The notes under the pieces were generated by a model that made no database searches, was not told the origin of the DNA, and saw nothing but the letters and a program-made list of their open reading frames with translations. The position numbers were made by a program, and so were the translations under genes. Source: Billgrantia antri (GTDB taxonomy: Bacteria; Pseudomonadota; Gammaproteobacteria; Pseudomonadales; Halomonadaceae). Taken from it: 64,000 nucleotides of DNA. Numbering within the stretch: position 1 is the first letter of the stretch; each line of letters begins with the position of its first letter. The DNA is taken from positions 434,001 through 498,000 of the forward strand of contig NZ_JAHYCA010000003.1 of assembly GCF_019430905.1 (NCBI RefSeq), written 5' to 3'. This document shows, piece after piece, positions 31,304 through 41,597 of this stretch.

Positions 31304-32509
31304 CTAGAACCAGACGCTCAGCAGACTGCTGAAGAATCGCCGCACCTGGTCGAACAACCGCTTGAACAAACCACCTTCTTCGATCGACTCAAGAGCTACC
31401 AGAGGCTGCTCGCCCACGATTTCATCACCGAGACGCACCTCCAGCGTGCCCACCCGGTCACCCAGGCTGACCGGCGCGGTGAGGTCCGGACGAAGGTCCA
31501 GGCGTGCGCTGAGCTCCTGGTTGCGCGCGCGCGGCAATGTCATGGCAACGTCGCTGTCGACCCCGACACGCAGCTCGTCCTTCTCTCCTCCCCAGATACG
31601 CGGCGTATTCAGTACCGCTCCCTGCTCGTAGAGCTCGAGGGTTTCGTAGTAACGGAACCCGTAGCTGAGCAGCTTCTGGGTTTCCTGTGCCCGCGCCTCC
31701 TCCGAATTGGTGCCCATGACGACAGAAATCAGCCGCATGCCGTCGCGCTCGGCAGACGCCACCAGACAGTAACCCGCTTCATCGGTATGACCGGTCTTCA
31801 AGCCGTCCACGGTCGGATCGCGCCATAGCAGGCGGTTGCGGTTGGGCTGGCGAATGTCGTTGTAGGTAAAGTACTTCTCGGCATAGATGGCGTAGTGCTC
31901 GGGATAGTCGTCGATGATGTACTGAGAAAGCTGCGCCAGATCCCGTGCCGTTGAGTAGTGCTCAGGGTGGGGAAGTCCCGTGGCATTGACGAACTGGGTA
32001 TTGCTCAAACCGAGACGGGACGCATGCTGGTTCATCATGTCGGCAAAAGGCGCTTCGCCTCCGGCCAGATGCTCCGCCACGGCGACACTGGCATCGTTGC
32101 CGGACTGAATGATGATCCCGTACAGCAGATCGCGAATCGAGACTTCCGTGTTGACCTCGATGAACATCTTGGAGCCACCGGTTCGCCAAGCGTTCTCGCT
32201 GACACGCACGGTATCGTCCAGACTGATGTTGCCGCGATTCAGTTCACGCTCGACCAGGTAGGCCGTCATCAGCTTGGTCAAGCTCGCCGGGGGAAGGCGC
32301 TCATCAGCGTTGTGCTCCGCCAGCACCCTGCCGCTATCCGCATCCATCAGGATCCACGACTTCGCCGCTATCTGGGGCGAAGCCGGTATCAGGGTCTGAG
32401 GCTGAGGCACCGCTTGCGCCAGGGCCTGGGAAACGACCAACAGCAGGCCGAGCAGCGTCAGCGGGAAAAGCCGCGAACGGAAACGGGAAAACAGCACTCG
32501 TATGGGCAT
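31304..32509 (-). CDS. dacA: D-alanyl-D-alanine carboxypeptidase (PBP5/6 family)
   Basis: A 401-aa periplasmic, membrane-anchored serine peptidase that trims the terminal D-Ala from peptidoglycan stems. The signal peptide spans about residues 1-32 (LTLLGLLLVVSQALAQA). The active-site motifs are SLTK (Ser76-Lys79), SGN (136-138) and KTG (about 240). The C-terminal PBP5-type beta domain is followed by an amphipathic tail LFDQVRRFFSSLLSVWF that anchors the enzyme. Start codons at 32539 (TTG) and 32518 (ATG) are also possible; the ATG at 32507-32509 is preferred for its TGAGAACC leader and signal-peptide length. Confidence 0.93.
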   Translation of the reverse strand: MPIRVLFSRFRSRLFPLTLLGLLLVVSQALAQAVPQPQTLIPASPQIAAKSWILMDADSGRVLAEHNADERLPPASLTKLMTAYLVERELNRGNISLDDTVRVSENAWRTGGSKMFIEVNTEVSIRDLLYGIIIQSGNDASVAVAEHLAGGEAPFADMMNQHASRLGLSNTQFVNATGLPHPEHYSTARDLAQLSQYIIDDYPEHYAIYAEKYFTYNDIRQPNRNRLLWRDPTVDGLKTGHTDEAGYCLVASAERDGMRLISVVMGTNSEEARAQETQKLLSYGFRYYETLELYEQGAVLNTPRIWGGEKDELRVGVDSDVAMTLPRARNQELSARLDLRPDLTAPVSLGDRVGTLEVRLGDEIVGEQPLVALESIEEGGLFKRLFDQVRRFFSSLLSVWF

Positions 32510-32554
32510 GGTTCTCATCACTACGTCGAGAAAGGTCAAGGGTAAAGGCGCCGA

Positions 32555-33514
32555 TCAGTCGGCGCCGTTGACGATAAAGGCCTGATCGAAACCGGCACGC
32601 CTGAGTTCGGCCCGAACGGGCTCGACCTGCCCGGCATGCGCCAGCGGGCCGACCTGGACCCGGTACATGCCGGCGGCGTCTGCCACCCGCACCGGTTGCG
32701 ACAACTCACGCTCGAGGCGGGCCTTGAGCGCTCGTGCGTTGTCGGCCGACCCCAGCGCAGCGATCTGCAGGTAGATCGGCACACCGTCGGCACTGCCGGC
32801 ATCAGCCGAGGTAGCGCCACCGCCGGAATTCACGGCGCCGGCGCTGGCGACGGACCGCGGCGACGCCTGCGCCGTCGCTTGGCCAGCAGGCGCAACCGTG
32901 CGGCTCGCGTCACTGCCGCCATTTTCTGCCAGCCACACCACGGGATCGATCGCTTCGACCTTTACCCGGCCGGTGCCGCGTTCGAGGATATCGAGTCGCG
33001 CGGCAGCCGCATAGGAGAGATCGATCTCGCGGTCGCTGTGAAACGGTCCGCGATCGTTGACCCGCACGATCACCGAGCGTCCATTGTCCTGGTTCGTGAC
33101 CCGGGCATAGGTCGGTAGCGGCAAGGAACGATGAGCCGCGCTCATCTTGTACATATCGTAGATTTCACCGTTCGACGTGGCGTAGCCATGGAACTTCTCG
33201 CCGTACCAGGACGCGGTACCCTGTCGGACGTAACCACGGGCATCCGGCAGCACCCGATACGTCTTGCCCCATACTTCGTAAACCGGGCGATTGCCTCCCC
33301 GTGAAGGCGCTTCCACGCGGGGAACGGCATCAGGGATCTGGCTCACATCGGGGGGATCCTGGGGATAGGCATCGCCACTCATGGCGTAGCGTCCCGTAGA
33401 CGTCGACGGGGATGACGCCGAGCCGCTGTCTTGCTGTCCCGGAGGCTGAGTGCCGCTGCCTGCACAGCCCGTCAACAGAGTCGCCATTGCCAGTGCCCAG
33501 CACAACGTTCTCAC
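32555..33514 (-). CDS. rlpA: Septal-ring lytic transglycosylase RlpA
   Basis: A 319-aa lipoprotein (lipobox LLTGC) that cleaves glycan strands lacking stem peptides at the septum. A double-psi beta-barrel domain (about 95-190) contains GTASWYGEKFHGYATSNGE and VRVNDRGPFHSDREIDLS with the catalytic Asp. A Ser/Ala/Gly-rich linker follows, then a C-terminal SPOR domain (about 245-318, YLQIAALGSADNARALKARLE) that binds denuded glycan. The start is GTG, overlapping the mltB stop (GTGA), so mltB and rlpA are coupled. Confidence 0.95.
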   Translation of the reverse strand: MRTLCWALAMATLLTGCAGSGTQPPGQQDSGSASSPSTSTGRYAMSGDAYPQDPPDVSQIPDAVPRVEAPSRGGNRPVYEVWGKTYRVLPDARGYVRQGTASWYGEKFHGYATSNGEIYDMYKMSAAHRSLPLPTYARVTNQDNGRSVIVRVNDRGPFHSDREIDLSYAAAARLDILERGTGRVKVEAIDPVVWLAENGGSDASRTVAPAGQATAQASPRSVASAGAVNSGGGATSADAGSADGVPIYLQIAALGSADNARALKARLERELSQPVRVADAAGMYRVQVGPLAHAGQVEPVRAELRRAGFDQAFIVNGAD

Positions 33515-34575
33515 AGCGAATCCTCCTGCTCGTCGGACAGGGAGGCAGAGAGCGGGAAGGGCTCCAGTTTGCGCAGGTCCGCTATCGCCTCGGCCAGCTC
33601 GGTCACGGCCATGGCATAGAGATGGCTGTGGTTGTAACGTGTGATGACGTAGAAATTTACGTACCCGAGGCGATAGCGCCAGGCAGTATCGTCGAGCTCC
33701 AGCGCCAGCGGTATGACCGGCGCCTCGGCTTCGAGCTCAGTTTGAGGAACGATACCGCTCCGCTCCAGCTCATCCAGCTGTGCGTAAGGCCTCTGCGTGC
33801 GGTTGAACTCCACCGCTGCAGGGGGGGTGGCGGGCCCTTCGGCCTCGGTATAAATGGGTTCGCCCGGGCGCCAGCCATGCTCGGCGAAATAGTTGCCCAC
33901 GCTGCCGATGGCATCGACCGGGTTGGTCCACAGGTCACGCTGACCGTCACCATCGAAGTCGACCGCATAGGCACGATAGCTGCTGGGAATGAACTGGGGA
34001 TAGCCCATGGCACCGGCGTAGGAGCCCATGAGACTGCCGGGCTCGACTTCCTGCTCGTGGCTGATCTCGAGAAAGGCGGCCAGCTCGCCGCGGAAGAAAT
34101 CGCCGCGTGCCGGATGATGAAACGCCAGCGTTGCCAGCGAATCGATGACACGGTGGCGTCCGGTGAAGCGGCCATAGCTGGTCTCGACGCCGATGATGGC
34201 GGCAATGACTTCCGGCGGCACACCGAACTCCGCCTGGGCACGAGAAAAGGCTTCCTCATGGGTCTCGATGAAGGCGACCCCGCGACTGATCCGCTCCGGC
34301 TGCAGGAAGATCTCGCGGTACTCGTCCCAGCGCAGCCGCCGCTCCGCCGCACCCGCCATGGCATCGAGTACGCCTTGCTGGAAAACGGCCTCTTGCAGCG
34401 CCGCCTCGAGCCAGTCGCGCTCGATGCCGCGTCCGGCCAGTTCCTCCAGCAACTGTCTGGCCCCGTCATGCTCGGCAGGGGAAAAGTCTGCAGCGTAGAC
34501 GACCGGAGCCGACAGCCATAGCGCGGTGACCGCCGCCGCGGCGCCAGCCCCTTTCCACTTTCTCGATGGCTTCAT
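33511..34575 (-). CDS. mltB: Membrane-bound lytic murein transglycosylase B
   Basis: A 354-aa exported transglycosylase that forms 1,6-anhydromuropeptides. The ATG at 34573-34575 follows GGGAGTGG and gives a signal peptide ending in PVVYAADFS; there is no lipobox, so it is probably soluble in the periplasm like the SltB type. The catalytic Glu lies in AAIIGVETSYGRFTG (about residue 140), and MGYPQFIPSSYRAYAVDFDGDG is the family signature. It sits between rodA and rlpA in the elongation gene block. Confidence 0.95.
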   Translation of the reverse strand: MKPSRKWKGAGAAAAVTALWLSAPVVYAADFSPAEHDGARQLLEELAGRGIERDWLEAALQEAVFQQGVLDAMAGAAERRLRWDEYREIFLQPERISRGVAFIETHEEAFSRAQAEFGVPPEVIAAIIGVETSYGRFTGRHRVIDSLATLAFHHPARGDFFRGELAAFLEISHEQEVEPGSLMGSYAGAMGYPQFIPSSYRAYAVDFDGDGQRDLWTNPVDAIGSVGNYFAEHGWRPGEPIYTEAEGPATPPAAVEFNRTQRPYAQLDELERSGIVPQTELEAEAPVIPLALELDDTAWRYRLGYVNFYVITRYNHSHLYAMAVTELAEAIADLRKLEPFPLSASLSDEQEDSL

Positions 34576-34630
34576 GCTTGCGCCACTCCCTGACTGGGCC
34601 ACATCGTCCGGGTCCGCGCCGTGCCGGCGT

Positions 34631-35791
34631 TCAACGCGGCAACAGGCGACGGTGCCCATGAATGGACATGAGAATACCGAATCCCGCCAACAAGGTCACG
34701 CTGGAGGTCCCACCATAGCTGACCAGCGGTAGCGGTACCCCAACCACGGGAAGTATGCCGCTGACCATCCCGACGTTGACGAAGACATAGATGAAAAAGG
34801 TCAGAATGATGCTGCCGCCCAATAGGCGCCCGAAGGTATCGTGTGCCACGGCGGAAAGCCACAGTCCGCGGATCACGATCAGCAGATAGAGCAGCAGCAC
34901 CAGCAGCATGCCCACGAGACCGAACTCTTCGCCGAGCACCGCCACGATGAAATCGGTGTGCCGCTCGGGCAGGAATTCGAGCTGCGACTGGGTGCCCTGC
35001 AGCCAGCCCTTGCCCCATAAACCACCGCTGCCGATGGCCGTCGTTGACTGGATTATGTTCCAGCCCGCCCCGAGCGGGTCACTGTCGGGGTTGAGAAAGG
35101 TCAATACCCGCTGGCGCTGGTAACTGTGCATGTTGATCCACAGCAGTGGCAGCGCCGCCGCCGCGGCAACGCAGAGCAGGCCGATGAAGCGCCACGAGAG
35201 CCCCGCCATCAGCACAACGAAGACCCCGGCACACCCCACCAGCAGGGAAGTACCCAGATCCGGCTGTTTGGCGATCAGCACGACGGGCACGCCAATGAAT
35301 ACCGCACAGATCAGCAGATCTTTCCAGCGCGGCGGGAGTGCACGACGGCCGAGCCAGGCCGCCAGCATCAGGGGCATGGCCAGCTTCATCAGTTCGGAGG
35401 GCTGAAAGCGAATCACCCCGGGAATTTCCAACCAGCGCTGCGCCCCCATGCCGAGGTCGCCTACCAACTCGACCGCCACCAGCATCAGCACACCGGCGCC
35501 ATACACCAGCGGCGCCCAACGCATCAGCGTGGCGGGCGGCAGTTGCGCCAGCATAAGCATCACCCCAATTGCCACCAAGAAGCGGGTGCCCTGGGCCATG
35601 ACCACATCGATTCGCTGACCGCTGGCGCTGTAGAGCACTCCGAGCCCTGCCAGCAGAAGCACCAGCAGCAGCAGCAACAACCAAGGATCGAGGTGGCTCC
35701 TCTCCCAGAGGCTCTTGCGCCGCGATATGCCGTCTTGCGGTGCCCTCACCGGTCGAGCTCGCAATCCTCTCGTCAGACTCATCCAGGCCAT
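34631..35791 (-). CDS. rodA: Peptidoglycan glycosyltransferase RodA
   Basis: A 386-aa SEDS-family polymerase of the cell-elongation complex with about ten membrane segments. Diagnostic parts are GAQRWLEIPGVIRFQPSELMK with the FQPSE motif, AKQPDLGTS, the long periplasmic loop, and VGVPLPLVSYGGTS. It starts 3 bp after the mrdA stop, the usual coupling between RodA and its partner transpeptidase PBP2. The N-terminal 30 residues are a charged cytosolic tail; ATG codons at residues 1 and 4 are both possible starts. Confidence 0.96.
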   Translation of the reverse strand: MAWMSLTRGLRARPVRAPQDGISRRKSLWERSHLDPWLLLLLLVLLLAGLGVLYSASGQRIDVVMAQGTRFLVAIGVMLMLAQLPPATLMRWAPLVYGAGVLMLVAVELVGDLGMGAQRWLEIPGVIRFQPSELMKLAMPLMLAAWLGRRALPPRWKDLLICAVFIGVPVVLIAKQPDLGTSLLVGCAGVFVVLMAGLSWRFIGLLCVAAAAALPLLWINMHSYQRQRVLTFLNPDSDPLGAGWNIIQSTTAIGSGGLWGKGWLQGTQSQLEFLPERHTDFIVAVLGEEFGLVGMLLVLLLYLLIVIRGLWLSAVAHDTFGRLLGGSIILTFFIYVFVNVGMVSGILPVVGVPLPLVSYGGTSSVTLLAGFGILMSIHGHRRLLPR

Positions 35792-35794
35792 CGC

Positions 35795-37702
35795 TCAATT
35801 CCCCGCCACGCTGCTGATGTCACTCTCCATCACCTCACGCACCTCTTCGACGTCGGGAGCCTCCTCCTCTAGCAACCAGGCATCGGTAATGGCTCGCGCC
35901 AGGTGCGCGGCATGAGTACTCCCACCGCCGGCGTTTTCCACTATCACGGAGACGGCAATTTCAGGGTTCTCCAACGGAGCAAAGGCCATGAACAGTGCAT
36001 GGTCGCGCAGTCGCTCGGCAAGCTCTTCGGCGTTGTAGCGCTGGTCCTGCCCCAGCGAGAAGACCTGGGCGGTACCCGATTTGCCGCCCATGCGGTACTC
36101 GAGATCCACCCCGGTGCGTCTGGCCGTTCCCTCTTGCCCGGTCAGGACCTTCTCCATTCCGGAAAAAATACGATCCCACCAGGCGTCGTTCAGGATCACG
36201 ATGTCTTCGGGCGTCTCGGGCAGCTGCGTCGGCACCTCCTGCTCGCCGATTCGCCTCGCCAGGCGTGGCTTCACCCACTGGCCGCGGTTGGCAAGCACCG
36301 CCGTGGCCGTGGCCAGTTGCAGCGGCGTGACCTGCCAGTAGCCCTGGCCGATACCGACCGAAAGGGTCTCGCCCGGGTACCAGGGCTGATTGAAGCGCGC
36401 TCGCTTCCAGTCGCGCGAGGGCATCAGCGCCCCGCTCTCGCCATAGACGTCGTGTGCAACCCGCTGGCCGAAGCCGAAGGCACTCATCTGCTCGTGAAGT
36501 CGATCGATTCCCAAGTCGTGCGCCAGCGAGTAATAGTAAGTGTTGTTGGAAACGGCAATGGCACGCTCCATGTCGACGCGCCCATGTCCCCAGCGCAACC
36601 AGTTGCGATAGCGGCGGCTATCGTTGGGCAGTTGGTAGTACCCGGGGTCGTAAATGGTCTTCTCGGGCGTGATCACCCCTTCGGCCAACCCGGCCAGCGC
36701 CAGGAACGGCTTGATGGTGGAGCCAGGGGGGTATTGGCCACGAATGGCGCGATTGAACAACGGAAGGTCGATGTCCTCCTGAAGCGCACGATAGGAGTCG
36801 AAGTCGATCCCCGTGACGAACTGATTGCTGTCGAATCCCGGCGTCGAGACCATGGCCAGGATTTCGCCAGTTCGAGGCGCGATGGCGACGATCGAGCCAC
36901 GGCGGCCATCGAGCAGCTCGTAGGCCAGCAACTGCAGCTCCTTGTCCAGCGTCAGCGTCAGGTTCTGCCCCGGTACGGGGTCGGTGCGACCCAGCTCACG
37001 CAGCACCCGGCCACGGGCGTTGGTCTCCACTTGGCGCAGGCCGGCCTGGCCATGCAGCACGTCCTCGTAGAAACGCTCCACCCCGGTCTTGCCGATGAAG
37101 TGAGTCCCGGCATAGCGCCCGGAATCGAGTTCCTTGACCTCTTCGGCGTTGATACGCCCAACATAGCCCAGAGCATGTGCCATGACATGAGCATCGGGGT
37201 AGTAGCGCAGCAGTTGCGCTTCCACCTCGACCCCCGGGAGACGGTGTCGGTTGACCGCCAACCGGGCGATCTGCCCCTCGTCGAGATCGCTCATCAGCAG
37301 TGCCGGCTGGAACGGCCGCTGGGGCTGACGCGCGCGCAGGCGAACTCCTTCGGCCTCCTGCGGCGCCAGCTCCAGAAGCTCCTCGAGCCGATCCAGGGTC
37401 ACATCGAGATCATCGACACGTTCACGCGTCAAAGTCAGGTTGTAAGTGGGGCGGTTCTCGGCCAGCAGCACCCCGTTTCGGTCGTATATCAATCCCCGCG
37501 TCGGTGGCAGCGGCTCCACCCTCACGCGATTTTTCTCGGAACGGGTCGTGTAGACCTCGTGCTGCACCACTTGCAGGTATACCAGCCGCCCCGCCAGCAA
37601 CCCGGTCAACAGCAGGATCGTCAATACGGCAAGAAACGCGCGCACGCGAAAGATGCGCAGCTCCTGCTCGGGATTCTTCAAGGTCTCACGGCGGTCGCGC
37701 AT
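35795..37702 (-). CDS. mrdA: Penicillin-binding protein 2
   Basis: A 635-aa class B transpeptidase of the elongasome. One N-terminal membrane anchor (about 20-45) is followed by the pedestal domain and the penicillin-binding domain with PPGSTIKPFLALAG (the SxxK serine), SNNTYYYSLAHDLG (SxN) and GGKSGTAQVF (KSG). The length matches E. coli PBP2 (633). It is 42 bp downstream of rlmH and immediately upstream of rodA. The C-terminal acidic tail is slightly extended. Confidence 0.97.
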   Translation of the reverse strand: MRDRRETLKNPEQELRIFRVRAFLAVLTILLLTGLLAGRLVYLQVVQHEVYTTRSEKNRVRVEPLPPTRGLIYDRNGVLLAENRPTYNLTLTRERVDDLDVTLDRLEELLELAPQEAEGVRLRARQPQRPFQPALLMSDLDEGQIARLAVNRHRLPGVEVEAQLLRYYPDAHVMAHALGYVGRINAEEVKELDSGRYAGTHFIGKTGVERFYEDVLHGQAGLRQVETNARGRVLRELGRTDPVPGQNLTLTLDKELQLLAYELLDGRRGSIVAIAPRTGEILAMVSTPGFDSNQFVTGIDFDSYRALQEDIDLPLFNRAIRGQYPPGSTIKPFLALAGLAEGVITPEKTIYDPGYYQLPNDSRRYRNWLRWGHGRVDMERAIAVSNNTYYYSLAHDLGIDRLHEQMSAFGFGQRVAHDVYGESGALMPSRDWKRARFNQPWYPGETLSVGIGQGYWQVTPLQLATATAVLANRGQWVKPRLARRIGEQEVPTQLPETPEDIVILNDAWWDRIFSGMEKVLTGQEGTARRTGVDLEYRMGGKSGTAQVFSLGQDQRYNAEELAERLRDHALFMAFAPLENPEIAVSVIVENAGGGSTHAAHLARAITDAWLLEEEAPDVEEVREVMESDISSVAGN

Positions 37703-37744
37703 GCCGAAAATCGTCTCGACTCCAGGTTGTCGTAAAGCCGCCGT

Positions 37745-38212
37745 TCAGCGGTGGTAGGGATGCCCAACCATCAGGGTCCAGGCGCGGTAGAGCTGTTCGG
37801 CCAGTACGATCCTGACCAGCGGATGCGGTAGGGTCAGCGGCGACAGCGACCAGCGCTGGTCGGCTGCCGCGGAGAGTTCCGGCGCCAGCCCATCGGGCCC
37901 GCCGACCAGCAGTACCACGTCGCGCCCCTCGAGGCGCCAGGCTTCGGCTTGCTGAGCCAGACGCTCGGTACTCCAGGCCTTGCCGCCGACCTCGAGCGCC
38001 ACCGTGAGTTCGTCGCCGCGCAGCCGCTCGCGAATCCGCTTCGCCTCGACTGCCACGGCTCTGGCCGTGTCGGCATTCTTGCCACGCTGCCCGGGAGGGA
38101 TCTCCTCGATCTCGAGGGTAAAATCGCGGGGCAGGCGCTTACGGTACTCCTCGACCCCTTCATTGACCCAGCCGGGCATGCGCGTACCGACCGCCAGCAG
38201 GCGGACCCTCAT
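37745..38212 (-). CDS. rlmH: 23S rRNA pseudouridine-1915 N3-methyltransferase
   Basis: A 155-aa SPOUT-fold methyltransferase acting on pseudouridine 1915 of 23S rRNA in the assembled ribosome. The SAM-binding knot is visible as [15 protein letters not shown] and the C-terminus [22 protein letters not shown] ends in GHPYHR as in E. coli, which also has 155 aa. The ATG at 38210-38212 overlaps the rsfS stop (ATGA). Confidence 0.97.
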   Translation of the reverse strand: MRVRLLAVGTRMPGWVNEGVEEYRKRLPRDFTLEIEEIPPGQRGKNADTARAVAVEAKRIRERLRGDELTVALEVGGKAWSTERLAQQAEAWRLEGRDVVLLVGGPDGLAPELSAAADQRWSLSPLTLPHPLVRIVLAEQLYRAWTLMVGHPYHR

Positions 38213-38571
38213 GCCCCACCGTGTTCCTGCTGTCGTTCCGAGTCGCTCGGCAGGTCGGCCCACAGCCGCTCCAGGTCGTACAGCTGACGAGTCTCGGGAA
38301 GCATGACGTGAACGACCAGATTGCCCAGGTCAACCAGGACCCAGTCAGACCCGGCCTGCCCTTCTACCCCCAGCGGCTGGACACCATTGGCCTTGGCCTG
38401 TTGGACGACATGATCGGCAAGGGCGGCGACGTGACGCGTGGAGGTGCCGCTGGCCACGATCATCAGGTCGGTCACGCTCGTCAGCCGGGACACATCCAGC
38501 TGTGCAACGTCCTTGGCCTTGAGGTCGTCGAGCGCCTCTACCACCAGTGTCTTGAGCGAATCGTTCTGCAT
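38209..38571 (-). CDS. rsfS: Ribosomal silencing factor RsfS
   Basis: A 120-aa protein that binds L14 on the 50S subunit and blocks subunit joining in starvation. The core [36 protein letters not shown] and [15 protein letters not shown] motifs are all present. It lies 66 bp after nadD and is coupled to rlmH by a four-base overlap. Confidence 0.96.
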   Translation of the reverse strand: MQNDSLKTLVVEALDDLKAKDVAQLDVSRLTSVTDLMIVASGTSTRHVAALADHVVQQAKANGVQPLGVEGQAGSDWVLVDLGNLVVHVMLPETRQLYDLERLWADLPSDSERQQEHGGA

Positions 38572-38637
38572 AGTCCCTCGTCAACGGGAAGTCTTGGTCG
38601 CCGTCATTGTATCGTCTTGAGTCGCCGCTGGCAGCGC

Positions 38638-39339
38638 TCAACGACAACGATAAAGCAAGTTGGAGTGAATTCTCGCCTCGACGGCTTCGGGCAGCAGATA
38701 GCGCACGCTTCGATCCGACGCCAGACGCCGGCGAACCTCGGTTGCCGACACCGCCATGCGCGTGGGCAGCGCCAGGCGCAGCAGGCCGCCCGCAGGATAC
38801 CGCATCAAGGCTTCAGGACCGGCAACCTCTCGACCCTCGACCAGTTTGGCCAAGGCGGACGGTAACGGAGCGTCGCTGCCGGGACGCTCAATCACCACTA
38901 AGTGGGCGAGCTGGAAAAGGCGCTGTGGCGAGTGCCAGTCGGCCAGACGCAGGAAGGCATCATGACCCAGCGCCATGACGAGCCGCGCCTGGCGGCCGTA
39001 CTCCTCGCGCAGGCTGGCCAGCGTATCGGCACTGTAGGAGGGACCGTCGCGCTCGAGCTCACGGGGATCGGCAACCAGACCCGGCGTATCGCCGATACCC
39101 AGCCGTAGCAGCGCCAGGCGCTCCTCCGGCGTGACCTGCGGCGTACCACGCAGGGGCGGCACCTTGGCCGGCACCATATGAACCCGATCCAGCCGCAGGG
39201 CCTCAAGCAGTTCCACGGCGCTGCGCAGGTGACCCAGGTGAACGGGATCGAAGGTTCCACCGAGCATGGCCACGCGTGGCGGCTCCATCGGGAGCGCGGC
39301 ACGCCGGGCCGGTAGCGTACTGGTCTGATGCGAGGTCAC
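38638..39339 (-). CDS. nadD: Nicotinate-nucleotide adenylyltransferase
   Basis: A 233-aa enzyme that makes deamido-NAD from nicotinate mononucleotide and ATP. The nucleotidyltransferase motif [15 protein letters not shown] is at about residues 27-41; the C-terminal motif is [20 protein letters not shown], resembling ISSTxIR. The start overlaps the proA stop (ATGA). The N-terminal 20 residues before the core are longer than usual, so an internal start (the Met at 18) is possible. Confidence 0.95.
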   Translation of the reverse strand: MTSHQTSTLPARRAALPMEPPRVAMLGGTFDPVHLGHLRSAVELLEALRLDRVHMVPAKVPPLRGTPQVTPEERLALLRLGIGDTPGLVADPRELERDGPSYSADTLASLREEYGRQARLVMALGHDAFLRLADWHSPQRLFQLAHLVVIERPGSDAPLPSALAKLVEGREVAGPEALMRYPAGGLLRLALPTRMAVSATEVRRRLASDRSVRYLLPEAVEARIHSNLLYRCR

Positions 39340-40637
39340 CGCCGAACCTGACCGTCGCCCAGCACCACGTACTTGCGGGTGGTCAGCCCCTCGAGCCCGA
39401 CCGGCCCCCGGGCATGCAGCTTGTCAGTGGAAATGCCGATTTCGGCGCCCAAGCCATATTCGAAACCGTCGGCAAAACGGGTCGAAGCGTTGACCATCAC
39501 CGAGCTGGAATCGACCTCGGCCATGAAGCGGCGCGCCAAGCCGTAGTCCTCCGTGACGATGGCATCGGTGTGGTGCGAGCCGTAGCGCTCGATGTGCGCG
39601 ATGGCGGCATCGATGCCGTCGACCACGCGAATCGCCAGAACGGGCGCCAGGTATTCCGTCGCCCAGTCCTCCTCGGTCGCGGCGGCGATGTCGGTGAGAA
39701 TGGCCCGGGCACGCTCACAGCCACGCAGCTCGACGCCGTGCTCGGCGTAGGCCTCGGCCAAGGGCGGCAGCAACCCCTCGGCAACCGGCGCATCGATGAG
39801 CAGCGTCTCCATGGTATTGCAGGTGCCGTAGCGATGGGTCTTGGCGTTGACGGCGATCGCCAGCGCCTTCTCACGGTCAGCCGTGGCATCGACATAGACG
39901 TGGCAGATGCCGTCCAGATGCTTGATCACTGGCACTCGCGCCTCGCGCGAGATGCGTTCGATCAATGACTTTCCACCACGCGGTATGATGACGTCGACGT
40001 ACTCGGGCATGGCGATCAGCTGCCCTACCGCGGCACGATCGGTCGTTGCCACGACCTGCACGGCGCTCTCCGGCAGTCCGGCCTCGCGCAGCCCCTCGCG
40101 GATGCAGGCAGCAATCGCCGCGTTGGAGTCGCGCGCCTCGGAACCACCGCGCAGGATGCTGGCGTTGCCCGACTTCAAGCACAGGCTGGCCGCCTCCAAG
40201 GTCACGTTGGGTCGTGACTCGTAAATGATGCCGATCACGCCGAGGGGCACACGCATCTGGCCCACCTGGATGCCACTGGGGCGAAAACGCAGCCCGTCGA
40301 TCTCGCCGACGGGATCGGGCAGCGCTGCCACCTGCTCTAGCCCCTCCACCATAGCGTCGATTCGTGCATCGGACAGTGCCAGGCGGTCGAGCAATGCCGG
40401 CTCCAGACCGTTGGCTTGGCCACGTGCAAGGTCGGCGGCGTTGGCATCCAGGATGTCACTACGGCGGCGCTGGAGCTGCTCGGCCATCGCCAGCAGGGCA
40501 CGGTTCTTGTCGCCCGTGACGGCACGGCGCATCTGGCTGGCAGCGCTGCGCGCCGCCTCGCCAAGACGGGTCATGTAGGCAACGACATCGACCACCTCGG
40601 TTTCGATGCATTCGGATTGGGAGGCGTGAGCGGACAT
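39336..40637 (-). CDS. proA: Gamma-glutamyl phosphate reductase
   Basis: A 433-aa cytosolic enzyme of proline synthesis that reduces gamma-glutamyl phosphate with NADPH. The substrate-binding and catalytic parts [40 protein letters not shown] and the catalytic Cys region [11 protein letters not shown] are clear. It is somewhat longer than E. coli ProA (417) at the N-terminus. AGGAG lies 12 bp before the ATG. Proline is a compatible solute, which would suit a halophile, but proA here is simply the head of the nadD-rsfS block. Confidence 0.96.
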   Translation of the reverse strand: MSAHASQSECIETEVVDVVAYMTRLGEAARSAASQMRRAVTGDKNRALLAMAEQLQRRRSDILDANAADLARGQANGLEPALLDRLALSDARIDAMVEGLEQVAALPDPVGEIDGLRFRPSGIQVGQMRVPLGVIGIIYESRPNVTLEAASLCLKSGNASILRGGSEARDSNAAIAACIREGLREAGLPESAVQVVATTDRAAVGQLIAMPEYVDVIIPRGGKSLIERISREARVPVIKHLDGICHVYVDATADREKALAIAVNAKTHRYGTCNTMETLLIDAPVAEGLLPPLAEAYAEHGVELRGCERARAILTDIAAATEEDWATEYLAPVLAIRVVDGIDAAIAHIERYGSHHTDAIVTEDYGLARRFMAEVDSSSVMVNASTRFADGFEYGLGAEIGISTDKLHARGPVGLEGLTTRKYVVLGDGQVRR

Positions 40638-40727
40638 GCTGAACGAAGTTCTCCTGGGCAGAGCGCCACACGGCGCTACGAGCGTTATACTGGCGCGACA
40701 ACACGATGAACTCCATAGTAAGGCACC

Positions 40728-41597
40728 ATGCAGAGCAAGTACAAAGTCGGCCTGATGCGCCTCAATCTCTGGGCCGCGGCGTCACTCCTGATCCTGCTGG
40801 CGTACCTGTCGGAACGGCTGTCCAGTACCTTGCTGCTGGTGCTGGCCAGCGTCTGGCTGATGGTCACGGCCAGCCTGCTCGAGATGAGCCATCGGCGACC
40901 CGCCACCGTACCCTGGCAATTGTTGCCCGGCCTGCTCCTTGCCGGCCTGCTGCTGGCCGACCCGGAGCGTCATGCCTTGTGGCTATGGGTCTGGCCCGCC
41001 CTGCTGATGCTCCCGCAGCCCGGCTGGGTGCTTGCCCTTACCTGCCTGTTGGCGGCACTGACCTGGTGGCTGCTGGCGGACATGCTGGGGATCGAGCAGA
41101 CGTTGTTCTCCGGCCTGGTCTTGCTGCCATTGATGCTGCTCGGCCTGGCACGCAACCGCCACTTGCTGCCAACCCGCGCCACCGCGCGGCAACGAATGCG
41201 TTTGGTGCCGGGGCTTCCGCTGTGGAGCGGCCATCAGCTTTCTGCCGACCTGCGACGCGAACGTGCGCGCTGCCGGCGCGAAGGAGTACACGCCGAACTG
41301 ATGCTGCTGCGCACGTCGCGCCACCAGCTCTGGCCTATTGCGCAGGACCTCTGCCGGTTGACCCACGAGTTCGAGAACTGTTACCGCCTCGACCACCGCA
41401 CTCTGGCCACGCTGCTGCTCAGCCGCGATGACAAGCAGGCCAGCGAAAGGCGCCATACGCTACTCAAGGGGCTGCGACCCAGCGCCAAGGTACGCTTCGC
41501 CTCGCTGAACGAGCTGGGAACGCTCGAAGAGGCGGTGCAGCGTTTCGAGCGCCAGCGCGAGGAAATTCAGGTCGAGACGGAGAGCGTCCATGGATGA
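40728..41597 (+). CDS. Membrane protein with degenerate GGDEF-like domain (first of pair)
   Basis: A 289-aa protein. Residues 1-145 form about five hydrophobic helices rich in Leu and Trp. The C-terminal cytosolic part (about 155-275) has the layout of a diguanylate cyclase: [16 protein letters not shown] matches the early helix, and [21 protein letters not shown] aligns with the GGDEF hairpin, but GGDEF reads LDHRT and the D-x-L-T-x-L-x-N-R motif is reduced to VPGLPLWSG. It cannot be an active cyclase. A TATACT box at 40686-40691 may be its -10. The next gene overlaps its end by eight bases and has the same architecture. Confidence 0.7.
   Translation: MQSKYKVGLMRLNLWAAASLLILLAYLSERLSSTLLLVLASVWLMVTASLLEMSHRRPATVPWQLLPGLLLAGLLLADPERHALWLWVWPALLMLPQPGWVLALTCLLAALTWWLLADMLGIEQTLFSGLVLLPLMLLGLARNRHLLPTRATARQRMRLVPGLPLWSGHQLSADLRRERARCRREGVHAELMLLRTSRHQLWPIAQDLCRLTHEFENCYRLDHRTLATLLLSRDDKQASERRHTLLKGLRPSAKVRFASLNELGTLEEAVQRFERQREEIQVETESVHG

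Noticed and set aside
35903..37735. A 610-codon open frame antisense to mrdA
   Set aside because: PBP2 with all its active-site motifs is on the other strand; the antisense protein is His/Gln-rich without recognisable motifs.
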